A stretch of 64,000 nucleotides of DNA from Thalassospira alkalitolerans (GCF_002115745.1 NZ_JFKB01000008.1:186001-250000); one strand, 5' to 3'. Shown: positions 35,729-44,845, counted from the first letter of the stretch. Notes: generated from the sequence alone by a model not told the origin. Numbers and translations: made by a program.

Positions 35729-36613
35729 ATGACCGCACTTGCCGGGGAAAATATTGCTTTCATCGGTTTGGGACTGATGGGGCGCCCGATGGCGCTCAAT
35801 CTTGAAAAAGCAGGGGCAATCCTGACGGTCAATACCCGCAACCCCGAAACTCTGAACGCGTTTGATGATCTGGGCGTTGCCACCGCCCCGACCCCGGCCG
35901 GTGCCGTGGCTGATGCCGACATTGTCATCATCTGTGTTGCCAATACCGAAGCCCTTGAAAACGTTCTTCTGGGCGAAGACGGCGTGATTGACGGCATGGA
36001 AGAAGGCACCATTGTCGTTGATATGGGCACCACCGCAATCAACGCCACCCGGCGCTTTGCCGATGCGGTCGAGGCCGCAGGCGGACATTGGATCGACGCA
36101 CCGGTATCGGGCGGAACCCACGGTGCCGAAAACGGCACCCTGACCATCATGGTTGGCGCCGAGGAAGAAGATTTCAACCGTGTCCACCGCGTATTTGATG
36201 TTCTCGGATCGCGTGTTACCCATGTTGGCGAAATCGGATCAGGCCAGATAGCCAAGGCCGCCAATCAGATGATCGTCGGCATTACCATCGGTGCCGTCGC
36301 CGAAGCCTTTTCAATGGCCGACGAGGCCGGGGTTGATCTGGCAAAAATGCGCAGCGCCCTGACCGGCGGGTTTGCCGATTCTGCGATCCTGCAAAAACAC
36401 GGCGAACGCATGATCGAACGCAATTTTGAACCGGGCGGCAAAGTCGTCACCCAGCGCAAGGACCTGTATCAGGCGCTTGAATTTTCCGAAGGCGAACTTG
36501 GCCTTGAACTGCCTTTCTCGCGCCTCGCACTTGAACTCTACGAAGAACTGATCGAACTCGGCGGTGGCGATCTTGATCATTCCGCCCTGATCAAGATTTA
36601 TGAAGACGAATAA
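35729..36613 (+). CDS. Beta-hydroxyacid dehydrogenase (HIBADH/GarR family)
   Basis: A 294-residue NAD(P)-dependent oxidoreductase of the 3-hydroxyisobutyrate/tartronate-semialdehyde reductase family. The Rossmann motif is IAFIGLGLMGRPMALNL; the substrate-binding signature is DAPVSGGTHGAENGTL; the catalytic Lys lies in GSGQIAKAANQMIVG. The C-terminal helical domain is complete. AAGGA lies upstream of ATG 35729. The substrate (3-hydroxyisobutyrate, tartronate semialdehyde or succinic semialdehyde) is not settled. Its 3' end overlaps the next gene by 14 bases. Confidence 0.9.
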   Translation: MTALAGENIAFIGLGLMGRPMALNLEKAGAILTVNTRNPETLNAFDDLGVATAPTPAGAVADADIVIICVANTEALENVLLGEDGVIDGMEEGTIVVDMGTTAINATRRFADAVEAAGGHWIDAPVSGGTHGAENGTLTIMVGAEEEDFNRVHRVFDVLGSRVTHVGEIGSGQIAKAANQMIVGITIGAVAEAFSMADEAGVDLAKMRSALTGGFADSAILQKHGERMIERNFEPGGKVVTQRKDLYQALEFSEGELGLELPFSRLALELYEELIELGGGDLDHSALIKIYEDE

Positions 36614-36845
36614 CCCCGCCAAACCGATTGAAACGGTTTCGATCCTGACCTGTCCGCAATGCGGCCATCAGGAACGTGAAACCATGCCAACCGATGCATG
36701 CCAGTTTTTCTATGATTGCAAGGGATGCGGCGCGGTTTTACGCCCGCATCCCGGCGATTGTTGCGTGTTTTGTTCCTTTGGCAGCGTGCCCTGCCCACCG
36801 GTGCAACTTCATGGCAAGGATCGCGGCGGCACATGCTGCGGATAG
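36600..36845 (+). CDS. GDCCVxC-domain cysteine-rich protein
   Basis: An 81-residue protein with eight Cys. A first zinc-ribbon-like pair (LTCPQCGHQE) is followed by DACQFFYDCKGCG, then the signature GDCCVFCSFG and a C-terminal TCCG. The family is known from automatic annotation and often neighbours mercury or other metal-handling genes; its function is unproven. Starts within the end of the dehydrogenase gene in another frame, so the two are translationally coupled. Confidence 0.85.
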   Translation: MKTNNPAKPIETVSILTCPQCGHQERETMPTDACQFFYDCKGCGAVLRPHPGDCCVFCSFGSVPCPPVQLHGKDRGGTCCG

Positions 36846-36882
36846 CTGCGGATAACCACACCTAACAGCGCGCAACCACCAC

Positions 36883-37419
36883 TCACACGGCCAAATGCTT
36901 GCCAACCCGATACAGATAAAGTCGATCCGATCCGGATTTCATCGGGATTTCGCCAAAGGCCTGCCAACCGGGAATGGCAAAGGCACGTGAAATCACGATC
37001 CCGCCGGGTTTCATCCGTCGGGTCAGCGTATCACCAACATCCGCCATCACCCGTGGGTCCAAAAAACACACAACAACATCCCCCGGATCACGGTCCAGCG
37101 TTCTGAAATCCGCCCGGATCAGCGTCAGGTTTTGCAGGTGCGTCACAACCGCCCGCATCCGGCTAATCGCATAGGGCAAGGGTGACAGCTCAATACCGGT
37201 TACCGTGATATCAGGCCGTGACCGCGCGATATCGATCACAAGATCGCCCCACCCCGATCCGAAATCGGTCACCTTGCAAGGGTCCTTGGGCAAATAGGCG
37301 ATGATTTCGTCCCGTGCCGCGCGCAGGCTTGGCATCGGAACGGCACGTAACCGCATGGCATAAATCAGGATCAGGGCAACAATTGCGCCCAGAATGACAA
37401 GGATCGATATTTCGCTCAT
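36883..37419 (-). CDS. Membrane-anchored class I SAM-dependent methyltransferase
   Basis: A 178-residue protein. Residues 4-22 form one membrane helix (SILVILGAIVALILIYAM); the rest is a compact methyltransferase with the SAM-binding motif VTDFGSGWGDLVIDIA and the acidic residue in GIELSPLPYA. Cytoplasmic domain tethered to the inner membrane. Convergent with the GDCCVxC gene and divergent from slyX. The substrate is unknown; a lipid or membrane protein is a reasonable guess. Confidence 0.82.
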   Translation of the reverse strand: MSEISILVILGAIVALILIYAMRLRAVPMPSLRAARDEIIAYLPKDPCKVTDFGSGWGDLVIDIARSRPDITVTGIELSPLPYAISRMRAVVTHLQNLTLIRADFRTLDRDPGDVVVCFLDPRVMADVGDTLTRRMKPGGIVISRAFAIPGWQAFGEIPMKSGSDRLYLYRVGKHLAV

Positions 37420-37530
37420 TGGCCCGGTAAACTATCCTGATAAACTGTGTTAGGGTCCGAAACTATTCCTGCCACAGGGTTTCGTCCCCGGCAAGTTTTC
37501 CACCCATGCATTGCAGGCATCCATCGCACC

Positions 37531-37746
37531 ATGAGCCAAGACCCTAATAGCCGTATCGACGACCTTGAATCCCATATCGCCCATCTTGAAACGGCGATAA
37601 ATGACATGTCCGACATGATCAAATCCCAATGGGATCGCATTGATCTTTTGGAACGTCGGAACAAATTAGTCGCCGAAGATATGAAACGACTTGTCGATTT
37701 CCTGCGGACATCACCTGATGATGATGCCCCGCCGCCGCATTATTGA
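37531..37746 (+). CDS. slyX: SlyX family protein
   Basis: A 71-residue coiled-coil protein, the usual SlyX length. RIDDLESHIAHLETAINDMS and WDRIDLLERRNKLVAEDMKR carry the heptad pattern; the C-terminus DDDAPPPHY is the typical acidic-proline-His-Tyr tail. Function unknown. ATG at 37531 is chosen by homology to the family start (MSQDPNSR); the longer frame from 37447 is not expected. The DUF3095 gene begins 56 bases later. Confidence 0.85.
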   Translation: MSQDPNSRIDDLESHIAHLETAINDMSDMIKSQWDRIDLLERRNKLVAEDMKRLVDFLRTSPDDDAPPPHY

Positions 37747-37801
37747 TGCGCAACAACGCCCCAGCATAGCGGCCGCGCCCCAACATAAGGGTGAAACCCT
37801 C

Positions 37802-38992
37802 GTGAGCAACGCCTATCTCGATATCCCGACATTTGATGACTTCACCAAAGTCCTTGATCCCGATATTTACCATACATTGCCAGATGACTGGTGGGTTGGA
37901 ACATCTGATATCGCCGGATCAACCAAGGCGGTTGCCGCCGGGCGTTACAAGGCCGTCAATATGGTCGGGGCATCGGTGATTGCCGCGGTTAAAAATGCCG
38001 TCGGACATTCCGATTATCCATTTTTGTTTGCGGGCGACGGGGCAACAATTGTTTGCCCGCCGGAAAATATCGATGCTGTCCGTAATGCCCTTGCCGCGAC
38101 CGCGACCTGGGCGAAAGAATCCCTTGATTTCGATCTGCGCATTGGCCTGATCCAAATCCGCGACATTCAAAAATCGGGTCGCAACGTCCGCATTGCGCGG
38201 TTTCAGGCATCGGAAAAACTGGCCTATGCGGTTTTTTCCGGACGCGGGATTTCCTGGGCCGAAGAACAGATGAAACAGGGCCAGAACCTGATTTCCCCCG
38301 CCCCGCCCGGCACCCAGCCCGATCTGACCGGGCTGTCATGTCGCTGGGCACCGATTGTCGCCGAACAAGGCTGCAAAATACTATCGCTGATCATGTTACC
38401 GCGCGAAAACCGCGAACAGTTTGATCACTGTGCAACATCGCTATTTGGCATCCTTGAACAAAATAAACGCCAAAGCAATCCGGTCCCTGAATCTGGCCCG
38501 GATTTCAAGATCGGCTTATCGGGATTGCGCCTTGAAGCACTTGCAACACAAGGCACCGAAGGATCAAAATTCCGCGCATGGTGCAAGACCATCTTCATTT
38601 CTTGCGTCGCGCTGTTCCTGTTTGTGACCAAGCGTAAACTTGGCAATTTCGATCCGGTGCATTACCGCGAACAAACCAAGCTTAATACCGATTTTCGCCG
38701 TTTTGGCGACGGGATTTGGCTGACACTGAACTGCTCAGCCGCACAAATCAGCCAAATCGAAGACCTGTTATCTGCGGCCGAAAATGCGGGCGACATCTGG
38801 TTTGGCATCAAGCAGCAAAACGAAGCCCTGATGACGTGCATCGTGCCCGATATCAACAAAGACTCGCACCTGCATTTCCTTGATGGTGCAGATGGCGGCT
38901 ATACCGCAGCAGCCAGCATCTGCAAGGCCAAGATGAAACAGGCCGCCGAACGCGACCAACATGCAAACACCGCATCAAATTCCATACCCTAA
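37802..38992 (+). CDS. DUF3095 family protein (cyclase-like N-terminus)
   Basis: A 396-residue protein. GTG at 37802 follows AGGG by about 9 bases; ATG codons further upstream lie inside slyX. The N-terminal half (WWVGTSDIAGSTKAVAAG, FLFAGDGATIVCPP, DLRIGLIQIRDI) has the look of the class III nucleotidyl cyclase or palm fold: an acidic DIAGST loop and a G-D-G turn. It continues with FQASEKLAYAVFSGRGISWA and a central hydrophobic ISCVALFLFV. DUF3095 members are uncharacterised, and whether it has cyclase activity is not known. Same strand as slyX. Confidence 0.82.
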   Translation: MSNAYLDIPTFDDFTKVLDPDIYHTLPDDWWVGTSDIAGSTKAVAAGRYKAVNMVGASVIAAVKNAVGHSDYPFLFAGDGATIVCPPENIDAVRNALAATATWAKESLDFDLRIGLIQIRDIQKSGRNVRIARFQASEKLAYAVFSGRGISWAEEQMKQGQNLISPAPPGTQPDLTGLSCRWAPIVAEQGCKILSLIMLPRENREQFDHCATSLFGILEQNKRQSNPVPESGPDFKIGLSGLRLEALATQGTEGSKFRAWCKTIFISCVALFLFVTKRKLGNFDPVHYREQTKLNTDFRRFGDGIWLTLNCSAAQISQIEDLLSAAENAGDIWFGIKQQNEALMTCIVPDINKDSHLHFLDGADGGYTAAASICKAKMKQAAERDQHANTASNSIP

Positions 38993-39060
38993 TGCATTTC
39001 TTGCATCAAAGGACGGTTTGCACGATCCTGATGGCCCCTTCCCATCAAAGGTAGCATGCC

Positions 39061-40023
39061 ATGGATACCCGCGAACTTTTGGCTCTGATTGCTGTTGCCG
39101 ATGAAAAATCCTTTCATGGCGCAGCAGCACAGCTTGGCCTGACCCAACCGGCTGTTACCCGCCGTATTCAGCGCCTAGAAGAACGCGTCGGCACACAGCT
39201 TTTTGACCGATCCCTTAAGCCGTTGCAACCGACATCCGCCGGGCACCGCGCCCTTGCCGAGGCCCGCGATCTTTTGCGCCGCCTTGATGGTTTTACCGAA
39301 AATATCACGGGCAACACCGCACCAACCGGCCCGTTTCGCCTTGGCGTCAGCCACGGGGCGGCCCCCTTGCTGGCGGCAAAGGAATTGCGTGAACTCCACG
39401 GTCTTTTCCCCGACATATCCCTGACAATCAAAAGTGGCTGGTCAAGCGAACTTCTGCCGCTGCTGCGTCGGGGTGAAATCGATGCGATGCTATCCCTTGA
39501 TGGCCCGCAGGGCACGGTGGGCGGCCTTGATGCCCGCGATTTACCGGCCAGCCTGCGCCCGGAAAAACTTCTTGATGATCATATTGTTGCCATTGGTCCG
39601 CGATCGTCACACAACGACCCGCGCGATATTGTGACACTGGCCGACAACCCGATGATCCTGATGCCCGAAGGCTGCACCTTTCGCGCGCTTGGCAATGCTT
39701 GGGCACGCCAGAACGGCGTCCAGTTCAAATCCGTGCTTGAAGTATCCGCCCTTGAACTTCAGATCGAAATGGTCGCTGCCGGGGCTGGTTACGGCATTAT
39801 GGCGCGGCGTTTCTGTCTGCACAGTCCGGCGGCGGATCGTATTCGTATCCTTGATATTCCGGGCATGAACTGGGGCATGTCGATCACCCTGATCCGGCGG
39901 AAAAACAACACCGACCTTGATGATATCATCAATACGGTTGGCCAGATTGTTATTGCGGCCGGGGCGGTTTCGAACCCGACGGAACATAGCAAACATAAAG
40001 ATGCGCAAAAGTTATCAGCATAA
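39061..40023 (+). CDS. LysR-family transcriptional regulator
   Basis: A 320-residue LysR regulator. The helix-turn-helix is LLALIAVADEKSFHGAAAQL followed by LTQPAVTRRIQRLEERVG; the effector domain is a periplasmic-binding-like fold starting FRLGVSHGAAPLLAAKELR. It is transcribed in the same direction as an MFS transporter gene beginning 80 bases downstream, which it probably controls. The effector is unknown. Confidence 0.92.
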   Translation: MDTRELLALIAVADEKSFHGAAAQLGLTQPAVTRRIQRLEERVGTQLFDRSLKPLQPTSAGHRALAEARDLLRRLDGFTENITGNTAPTGPFRLGVSHGAAPLLAAKELRELHGLFPDISLTIKSGWSSELLPLLRRGEIDAMLSLDGPQGTVGGLDARDLPASLRPEKLLDDHIVAIGPRSSHNDPRDIVTLADNPMILMPEGCTFRALGNAWARQNGVQFKSVLEVSALELQIEMVAAGAGYGIMARRFCLHSPAADRIRILDIPGMNWGMSITLIRRKNNTDLDDIINTVGQIVIAAGAVSNPTEHSKHKDAQKLSA

Positions 40024-40102
40024 TAAGCCGAATGAATTGGACGCATCCTATTCTCATGTCCAGAATTGGGACAATTATTGACATTCGCCCCGGAGTAATT
40101 TG

Positions 40103-41332
40103 ATGAGCCCCACCCTCCGCGCCACCAAGTGGTTTCCCTGGCTGGTTCTTATTTCCGGCTGTCTGGTATTGTCGGTCAATCTGGGCATCCGCCCGTCGCT
40201 TAGCCTGTTTATTCCCGATATGCTAACCGCAACCGGTTGGAGCGCCTCGACCTTTGGTCTGGCCTTTGCCATTCAAAACCTGATGTGGGGCGTTGCTGCC
40301 CCGATTGCCGGGGCGCTTGCTGATCGGTATGGCACCACCCGCACCCTGATTGGCGGCGCCGCATTTTATGCGCTGGGTCTTTACCTGATGGGTACCTCGA
40401 CCTCGCCGCTTGAACTGAACCTGACGTCTGGCTTCCTGATTGGTATCGGAATTGGTGCCACCAGTTTCCCGGTTGTTCTGGCCGCCATCAGCCGCGTTTT
40501 CCCGGCAAATAAGCGCAGCTTTACCCTTGGCCTGGCATCGGCTGGCGGCTCGGTCGGGCAATTTGTCATGGCCCCGACAACACAGGCACTAAATGACAGC
40601 CTTGGTTATGTCAGTGCATTGGCGATCCTTGCCATCATGTCGATGATCATCGTGCCGTTTGCCTTTGCCATGACCGGCAAGGCCAAGCCCCACGGACCCA
40701 CTTCCGGCGGGGCCGATATGGGGCCAACTGGCCTGATTGCAGCCTTTCACGAAGCGCGCCAACATCGCGGATTTTTGCTGCTGAATGCCGGTTTCTTTGT
40801 CTGCGGTTTCCAACTTGCCTTCATCGCAACCCACCTGCCGACCTTTACCCAACTTTGCGGCCTGCCCGGCTCTGTCGCAGCACAGGGGTTGGCGCTTGTC
40901 GGTTTGTTTAACATTGTCGGCACGATTGCGGCGGGTTGGGCCGGGGGAAAATGGCGCAAAAAATGGAGCCTGTCATTTATCTATGCCATGCGCGCACTGG
41001 TCATTTTGATCTTTATGATGGCACCGAAAACCGCCGAAACCATCTGGTTGTTTTCTGCTGTGATGGGGGCGCTTTGGCTCTCCACTGTGCCACTGACCAG
41101 CGGGATTATCGTACAGGTATTTGGCCCACGCTATATGGCGACCCTGTTTGGCATCGTCATGCTATCCCATCAGATCGGTGCGTTTTTCGGCGCATGGATG
41201 GGCGGGGTTGTCTTTGACCTGACCGGCAGTTTCGACGGCGTCTGGATCACCTCAATCGTCCTTGGCATTTTTGCCGCCCTGGTCCATCTGCCGATTGATG
41301 ACAAAGCCCTTCGGGTCGAAGCAACCGCCTAA
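40103..41332 (+). CDS. MFS transporter
   Basis: A 409-residue major facilitator with twelve hydrophobic helices. The motif between helices 2 and 3 is GALADRYGTTRTLIGG (GxLaDrxGrr type), and GGVVFDLTGSFDGVWI precedes the last helix. It resembles anion:proton symporters of the oxalate/formate or tricarboxylate groups, without a firm assignment. ATG at 40103 follows GGAG. It is probably co-regulated by the LysR protein upstream; a terminator follows. Confidence 0.9.
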   Translation: MSPTLRATKWFPWLVLISGCLVLSVNLGIRPSLSLFIPDMLTATGWSASTFGLAFAIQNLMWGVAAPIAGALADRYGTTRTLIGGAAFYALGLYLMGTSTSPLELNLTSGFLIGIGIGATSFPVVLAAISRVFPANKRSFTLGLASAGGSVGQFVMAPTTQALNDSLGYVSALAILAIMSMIIVPFAFAMTGKAKPHGPTSGGADMGPTGLIAAFHEARQHRGFLLLNAGFFVCGFQLAFIATHLPTFTQLCGLPGSVAAQGLALVGLFNIVGTIAAGWAGGKWRKKWSLSFIYAMRALVILIFMMAPKTAETIWLFSAVMGALWLSTVPLTSGIIVQVFGPRYMATLFGIVMLSHQIGAFFGAWMGGVVFDLTGSFDGVWITSIVLGIFAALVHLPIDDKALRVEATA

Positions 41333-41363
41333 ACCCTGAATTCAAATCAAATCAAATCAAACC

Positions 41364-41401
41364 AAGCCCTGACACCGTCACATCGTGTCAGGGCTTTTTT
41401 A
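41364..41401 (+). terminator. Rho-independent terminator after the MFS gene
   Basis: AAGCCCTGACAC (41364-41375) pairs with GTGTCAGGGCTT (41385-41396), 9-base loop, then a T-run. Just before it lies a short AAATC tract repeated several times. Confidence 0.9.
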
Positions 41402-41526
41402 TATCTGATCGGCAAAATAAACCCACGTTCAGAGGGGCAAATCGCAAGGTCATCCGTTTCCAAGCCTGCGATCTTTTGCCAAAATGCCTGTCATCCCTGT
41501 TTTCGCTTAAGAAACACGAGGCCCCC

Positions 41527-42141
41527 GTGACCAAAACCAAATTGCCCGCCCGCCCCGAACAACTTTCCCATTATCCAGATACCTCGCCCCGTTCACTGGC
41601 CAAGGAATTGACCGCTCTTGATCCGCATTGCACCAAATTCATTGCACTTGCGCCGTTTTGCGTTCTTGCCAGTGCCGATACGGATGCCTGCCCGGATCTA
41701 AGCCCGCGGGGCGGGGCGCCGGGATTTGCCACTGTGATTGATGCCAATACAATCCTTTTGCCGGACCGGCCGGGGAACAACCGGCTTGATAATCTGGGCA
41801 ATCTTGCACGCAATCCCAAAATCGCCCTGATTTTTATGATCCCGGGGGTGAATGAAACCCTGCGCATCAAGGGCCGCGTCAGCCTTGTTACCGACCCCGC
41901 CGAACTCGCCCGCTTTGCCGAACAGGGCACCGCCCCGCGCAGCATGTTGCGCATCACGATTGACCGGGTTTTCCTGCATTGCGCCAAGGCATTAATGCGA
42001 TCAAAACTTTGGCAACCCGATGCGATTGTTGATCGATCGGTTCTGCCGACGATGGGCAAAATGATCAAGGATCAGACCAACGCCCCCGAACCGGCTGAAA
42101 CGCAGGACGCCATGGAAAAACGCTATCGCGATGCGCTTTGA
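41527..42141 (+). CDS. FMN-binding pyridoxamine-phosphate-oxidase-like protein
   Basis: A 204-residue split-barrel flavoprotein. HCTKFIALAPFCVLASADTD, SPRGGAPGFATVID, NNRLDNLGNLARNPKIALIFMIPG and LRIKGRVSLVTD match the PNPOx-like group (MSMEG_1061-type) that binds FMN or F420. The GTG at 41527 has GAGG upstream; an ATG at 41476 would add 17 residues. Function is not defined beyond the fold. Stand-alone gene. Confidence 0.82.
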   Translation: MTKTKLPARPEQLSHYPDTSPRSLAKELTALDPHCTKFIALAPFCVLASADTDACPDLSPRGGAPGFATVIDANTILLPDRPGNNRLDNLGNLARNPKIALIFMIPGVNETLRIKGRVSLVTDPAELARFAEQGTAPRSMLRITIDRVFLHCAKALMRSKLWQPDAIVDRSVLPTMGKMIKDQTNAPEPAETQDAMEKRYRDAL

Positions 42142-42348
42142 AACGGTTTGTTCTGTTACCGAGTACAGATGACATCCTGCCAAGGTGCTTTGACAAGCCA
42201 AAGTACCTAACCATAAGTAGAGATCTTCCAAAATAACCCACCCAAAAGGGAGGTATTAACCCATTAAAATCAATCGCTGGTTGATATAGCGTTTATGCCA
42301 GAGTAAATTTTTCTTTGCGTTATCCCGATATTTTCAGGAGGCAAGAAG

Positions 42349-43851
42349 ATGAAACTCACACGCAGAAATTTTCTCGGTGCAGTCGGCGCCGGCACGGCCG
42401 CGGCGGCGATGCCATTTGATCTTTGGCTTGAAAAACAAGCCCATGCCCAAGGCGTTATGACCCGCTACAGCACGGCCTCCGCCGAAGGCAAGGAGATGCT
42501 CAAAATCTATGCCATCGCCGTCAAAATCATGAAAGGAAGATGGGCGGGTCATCCGCATTCATGGACGTTTCAGTGGTACACACACTGGGTCAACGGCAAC
42601 ACAAACAAAACCGCCGCACTCAACGCCGTTTATGGCAACAGACCCCCAATCGAGCGCAGCCTTGCCGAAGAAATGTGGGATACCTGTCAGGGCCATGGCC
42701 CCAACCCGGTTAAATATTTTCTGGCTTGGCACCGGATGTTTGTTTTCTACTTTGAACAGATCATTCGCACGACAACCGGGATAAATCACTTTACCCTGCC
42801 CTACTGGCCCTATGACGAAACAGACAAACGCGTCATCCCGACTGAATTTCGAAACGGATCATCATCGGCTTACGGATCGCTGTATGTTGGCAACCGTAAT
42901 TCCGGCATCAATGAGGGGCAATCTATCGAACGATACGGTGCCCTTGATTTCAAATGCATGACAGAAAAATCCTTCCTTGAACCAGGGGGAGGTTTCAATG
43001 GAAAGCTTAATCAAAACCCGCATGGGCAAGTCCATGTTGATGTTGGAACCTCGACCAATATGGGGCAAATCCCCTATGCGGCGAATGATCCCGTCTTCTG
43101 GACGCATCACTGTCAGGTGGACCGTCTGTGGCAAAGCTGGAATGCGGCCGGGGGCAAGAACCCGGATGACGACAACTTCAAAAATCAAAAATTCATCTTC
43201 GACGATGGAAACGGCATGCGGGTTGTGGCTAAAATCAGCGACTTCCTGAACATTTCAACTCTGAATTACAAATATGACACGCTGATGGATATCCCCCCAA
43301 TCGAAAGCCCGATGCTTGTCGCGTCATCTGAAAAAGCGCCTGCTTTCGTCGCCGGTGCGATGAAGGCAGCCGAAAAACATGGCCCGGCAACCAACATGCT
43401 TGCCGCCGAAATCCCCGGTGCGATTACACTTGGCGCCGCACCGGTACGCATTCCGGTCAATCCCAACGCCGAAATGGTCGCCCCTATGGAGATGCTGTCC
43501 AAAGCAGCACCTGCGTCGCAAAATATCTATCTGATCCTGAAAGATGTTTACACCGCAGACAGCCCCGGGGTTGCCTATGGCGTGTATCTTAACCTGCCCG
43601 AAGGCGCCGCCCCCGATCCTTCCGGGGAATACTATATCGGCAGCATCAACTTCTTTAACGCAACCTCCATGCCCGGCATGAAAGCAATGTTCATGACGGA
43701 CTCATTCACCTTCAACATCACAGACAAGGTGAAAGACCTCGACACGAAACAACAGCTCTCGGACGGCATTAATGTCACGCTGTCGCCGTTCAATACACCC
43801 GATGCCAAAAGCAGCCCTAAAATCGGTCGTATCGAAATCATTGTGGAATAG
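42349..43851 (+). CDS. Tat-exported tyrosinase (polyphenol oxidase)
   Basis: A 500-residue type-3 copper oxidase. The N-terminus TRRNFLGAVGAG is a twin-arginine signal cleaved near AHA-QGV, so the enzyme is exported folded with its copper. CuA ligands are His79 (QWYTHW), His116 (TCQGHG) and His128 (LAWHRMF); CuB ligands are His225 and His229 (NPHGQVHVDV) and His254 or 253 (DPVFWTHHCQVDRLWQSW). Cys113 lies close to His116. Residues 320-500 form a C-terminal domain with strand patterns like the plant polyphenol-oxidase type. No caddie protein gene is seen next to it. GGAGG lies before ATG 42349. It should oxidise phenols to quinones (melanin formation, lignin-derived or defensive phenol handling). 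Confidence 0.93.
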   Translation: MKLTRRNFLGAVGAGTAAAAMPFDLWLEKQAHAQGVMTRYSTASAEGKEMLKIYAIAVKIMKGRWAGHPHSWTFQWYTHWVNGNTNKTAALNAVYGNRPPIERSLAEEMWDTCQGHGPNPVKYFLAWHRMFVFYFEQIIRTTTGINHFTLPYWPYDETDKRVIPTEFRNGSSSAYGSLYVGNRNSGINEGQSIERYGALDFKCMTEKSFLEPGGGFNGKLNQNPHGQVHVDVGTSTNMGQIPYAANDPVFWTHHCQVDRLWQSWNAAGGKNPDDDNFKNQKFIFDDGNGMRVVAKISDFLNISTLNYKYDTLMDIPPIESPMLVASSEKAPAFVAGAMKAAEKHGPATNMLAAEIPGAITLGAAPVRIPVNPNAEMVAPMEMLSKAAPASQNIYLILKDVYTADSPGVAYGVYLNLPEGAAPDPSGEYYIGSINFFNATSMPGMKAMFMTDSFTFNITDKVKDLDTKQQLSDGINVTLSPFNTPDAKSSPKIGRIEIIVE

Positions 43852-43859
43852 GCCTTTCC

Positions 43860-43891
43860 ATACGGAACGGGATTGCCGTCCCGTTCCGTAT
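43860..43891. terminator. Hairpin after the tyrosinase gene
   Basis: ATACGGAACGGGA (43860-43872) is perfectly complementary to 43879-43891, with a 6-base loop TTGCCG. Only a weak T-run follows. It lies 9 bases past the tyrosinase stop. Confidence 0.75.
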
Positions 43892-43932
43892 CTGCTCTTT
43901 CCCGGTCGTGCGACTTGCGCTAAAACGCGTTC

Positions 43933-44415
43933 ATGGACAAACCGATTTACATCACCCCCAAGGGTCTTGCGACGCTGCGCGCCGAACTTGACCGTCTTTG
44001 GAAAAAGGAACGGCCCGAAATCGTTGCTGTTGTGCATTGGGCGGCGGGCAATGGCGATCGGTCGGAAAATGGCGATTACATTTATGGCAAAAAGCGCCTG
44101 CGCGAAATTGATCGCCGGGTGCGGTATTTGCGCAAACGGATCGAAGATGCGGTGGTCGTCGATCCCAAAGATCAGCCCGATCACAAACACGTTTTCTTTG
44201 GCGCCACGGTTACATACATCAATGCCCGCGACGAAGAAGTCACCATCCGCATCGTTGGCGAAGATGAAGCCGAAAGCCTGAAGGGTAAAATAAGCTGGGT
44301 TTCGCCCGTCGCCCGCGCCCTGATGAAATCAGGTGTTGGCGATGTGGTGACGCTGCGCACCCCGGCGGGCAAGGACGAGCTTGAAGTCCTGTCGGTCAGC
44401 TACGCCACCGACTAG
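43933..44415 (+). CDS. greB: Transcription elongation factor GreB
   Basis: A 160-residue GreA/GreB factor. The N-terminal coiled coil starts IYITPKGLATLRAELDRLW and carries at its tip GNGDRSENGDYIYGKKRLRE, which includes the acidic D-x-x-E-N residues that enter the RNA polymerase secondary channel and trigger transcript cleavage. The C-terminal FKBP-like domain (ISWVSPVARALMKSGVGDVV) is complete. The WK/RP linker (WKKERPEIV) is typical of GreB. Confidence 0.95.
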   Translation: MDKPIYITPKGLATLRAELDRLWKKERPEIVAVVHWAAGNGDRSENGDYIYGKKRLREIDRRVRYLRKRIEDAVVVDPKDQPDHKHVFFGATVTYINARDEEVTIRIVGEDEAESLKGKISWVSPVARALMKSGVGDVVTLRTPAGKDELEVLSVSYATD

Positions 44416-44419
44416 GCGC

Positions 44420-44845
44420 TTAGGCCCGCTTTCCCGTTATCGCAATTTCATAGCCATCCGGGTCACGGACGAAAAACTGATGCGTGCCGTCATCAAGGTC
44501 GGTCACCGGCTCGGGTTTGAACCCGCCATCCTGCAAGGCATCAAACACCCCCTGCACATCATTGCATTCCAAATACCAAACCAGCCCGGCAAAGGATGGC
44601 CGCATCCGGCGTTCTTCGTGTGAAACACCGCCGTTGGCCGCCAGCATCAGGCGGATTTTGTTTCCATTGCCATTGCTTTCGCCTTCGCTTTCGCCGTCAC
44701 TTGCTTCAAGCATCACCCAGATCGGCTGATCATCAAAATCAGAAATCGTTCGCGCCACCACCACAAAGCCCAGCACCTGATAAAAACCGATACTGCGGTT
44801 GATCTCGGCAACATTCAAAAGTGGTGTGGCGGCGGTAACAGGCAT
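44420..44845 (-). CDS. VOC-family (glyoxalase/bleomycin resistance) protein
   Basis: A 141-residue vicinal-oxygen-chelate protein: TPLLNVAEINRSIGFYQVLG opens the fold and DGTHQFFVRDPDGYEIAITG ends it, with the metal-site Glu. In the middle there is a short low-complexity loop rich in Glu, Gly, Ser and Asn (residues about 48-62). ATG at 44845 follows CGGGA and is preferred; ATG at 44887 would add 14 residues. Convergent with greB (4 bases apart). The substrate is unknown. Confidence 0.82.
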   Translation of the reverse strand: MPVTAATPLLNVAEINRSIGFYQVLGFVVVARTISDFDDQPIWVMLEASDGESEGESNGNGNKIRLMLAANGGVSHEERRMRPSFAGLVWYLECNDVQGVFDALQDGGFKPEPVTDLDDGTHQFFVRDPDGYEIAITGKRA

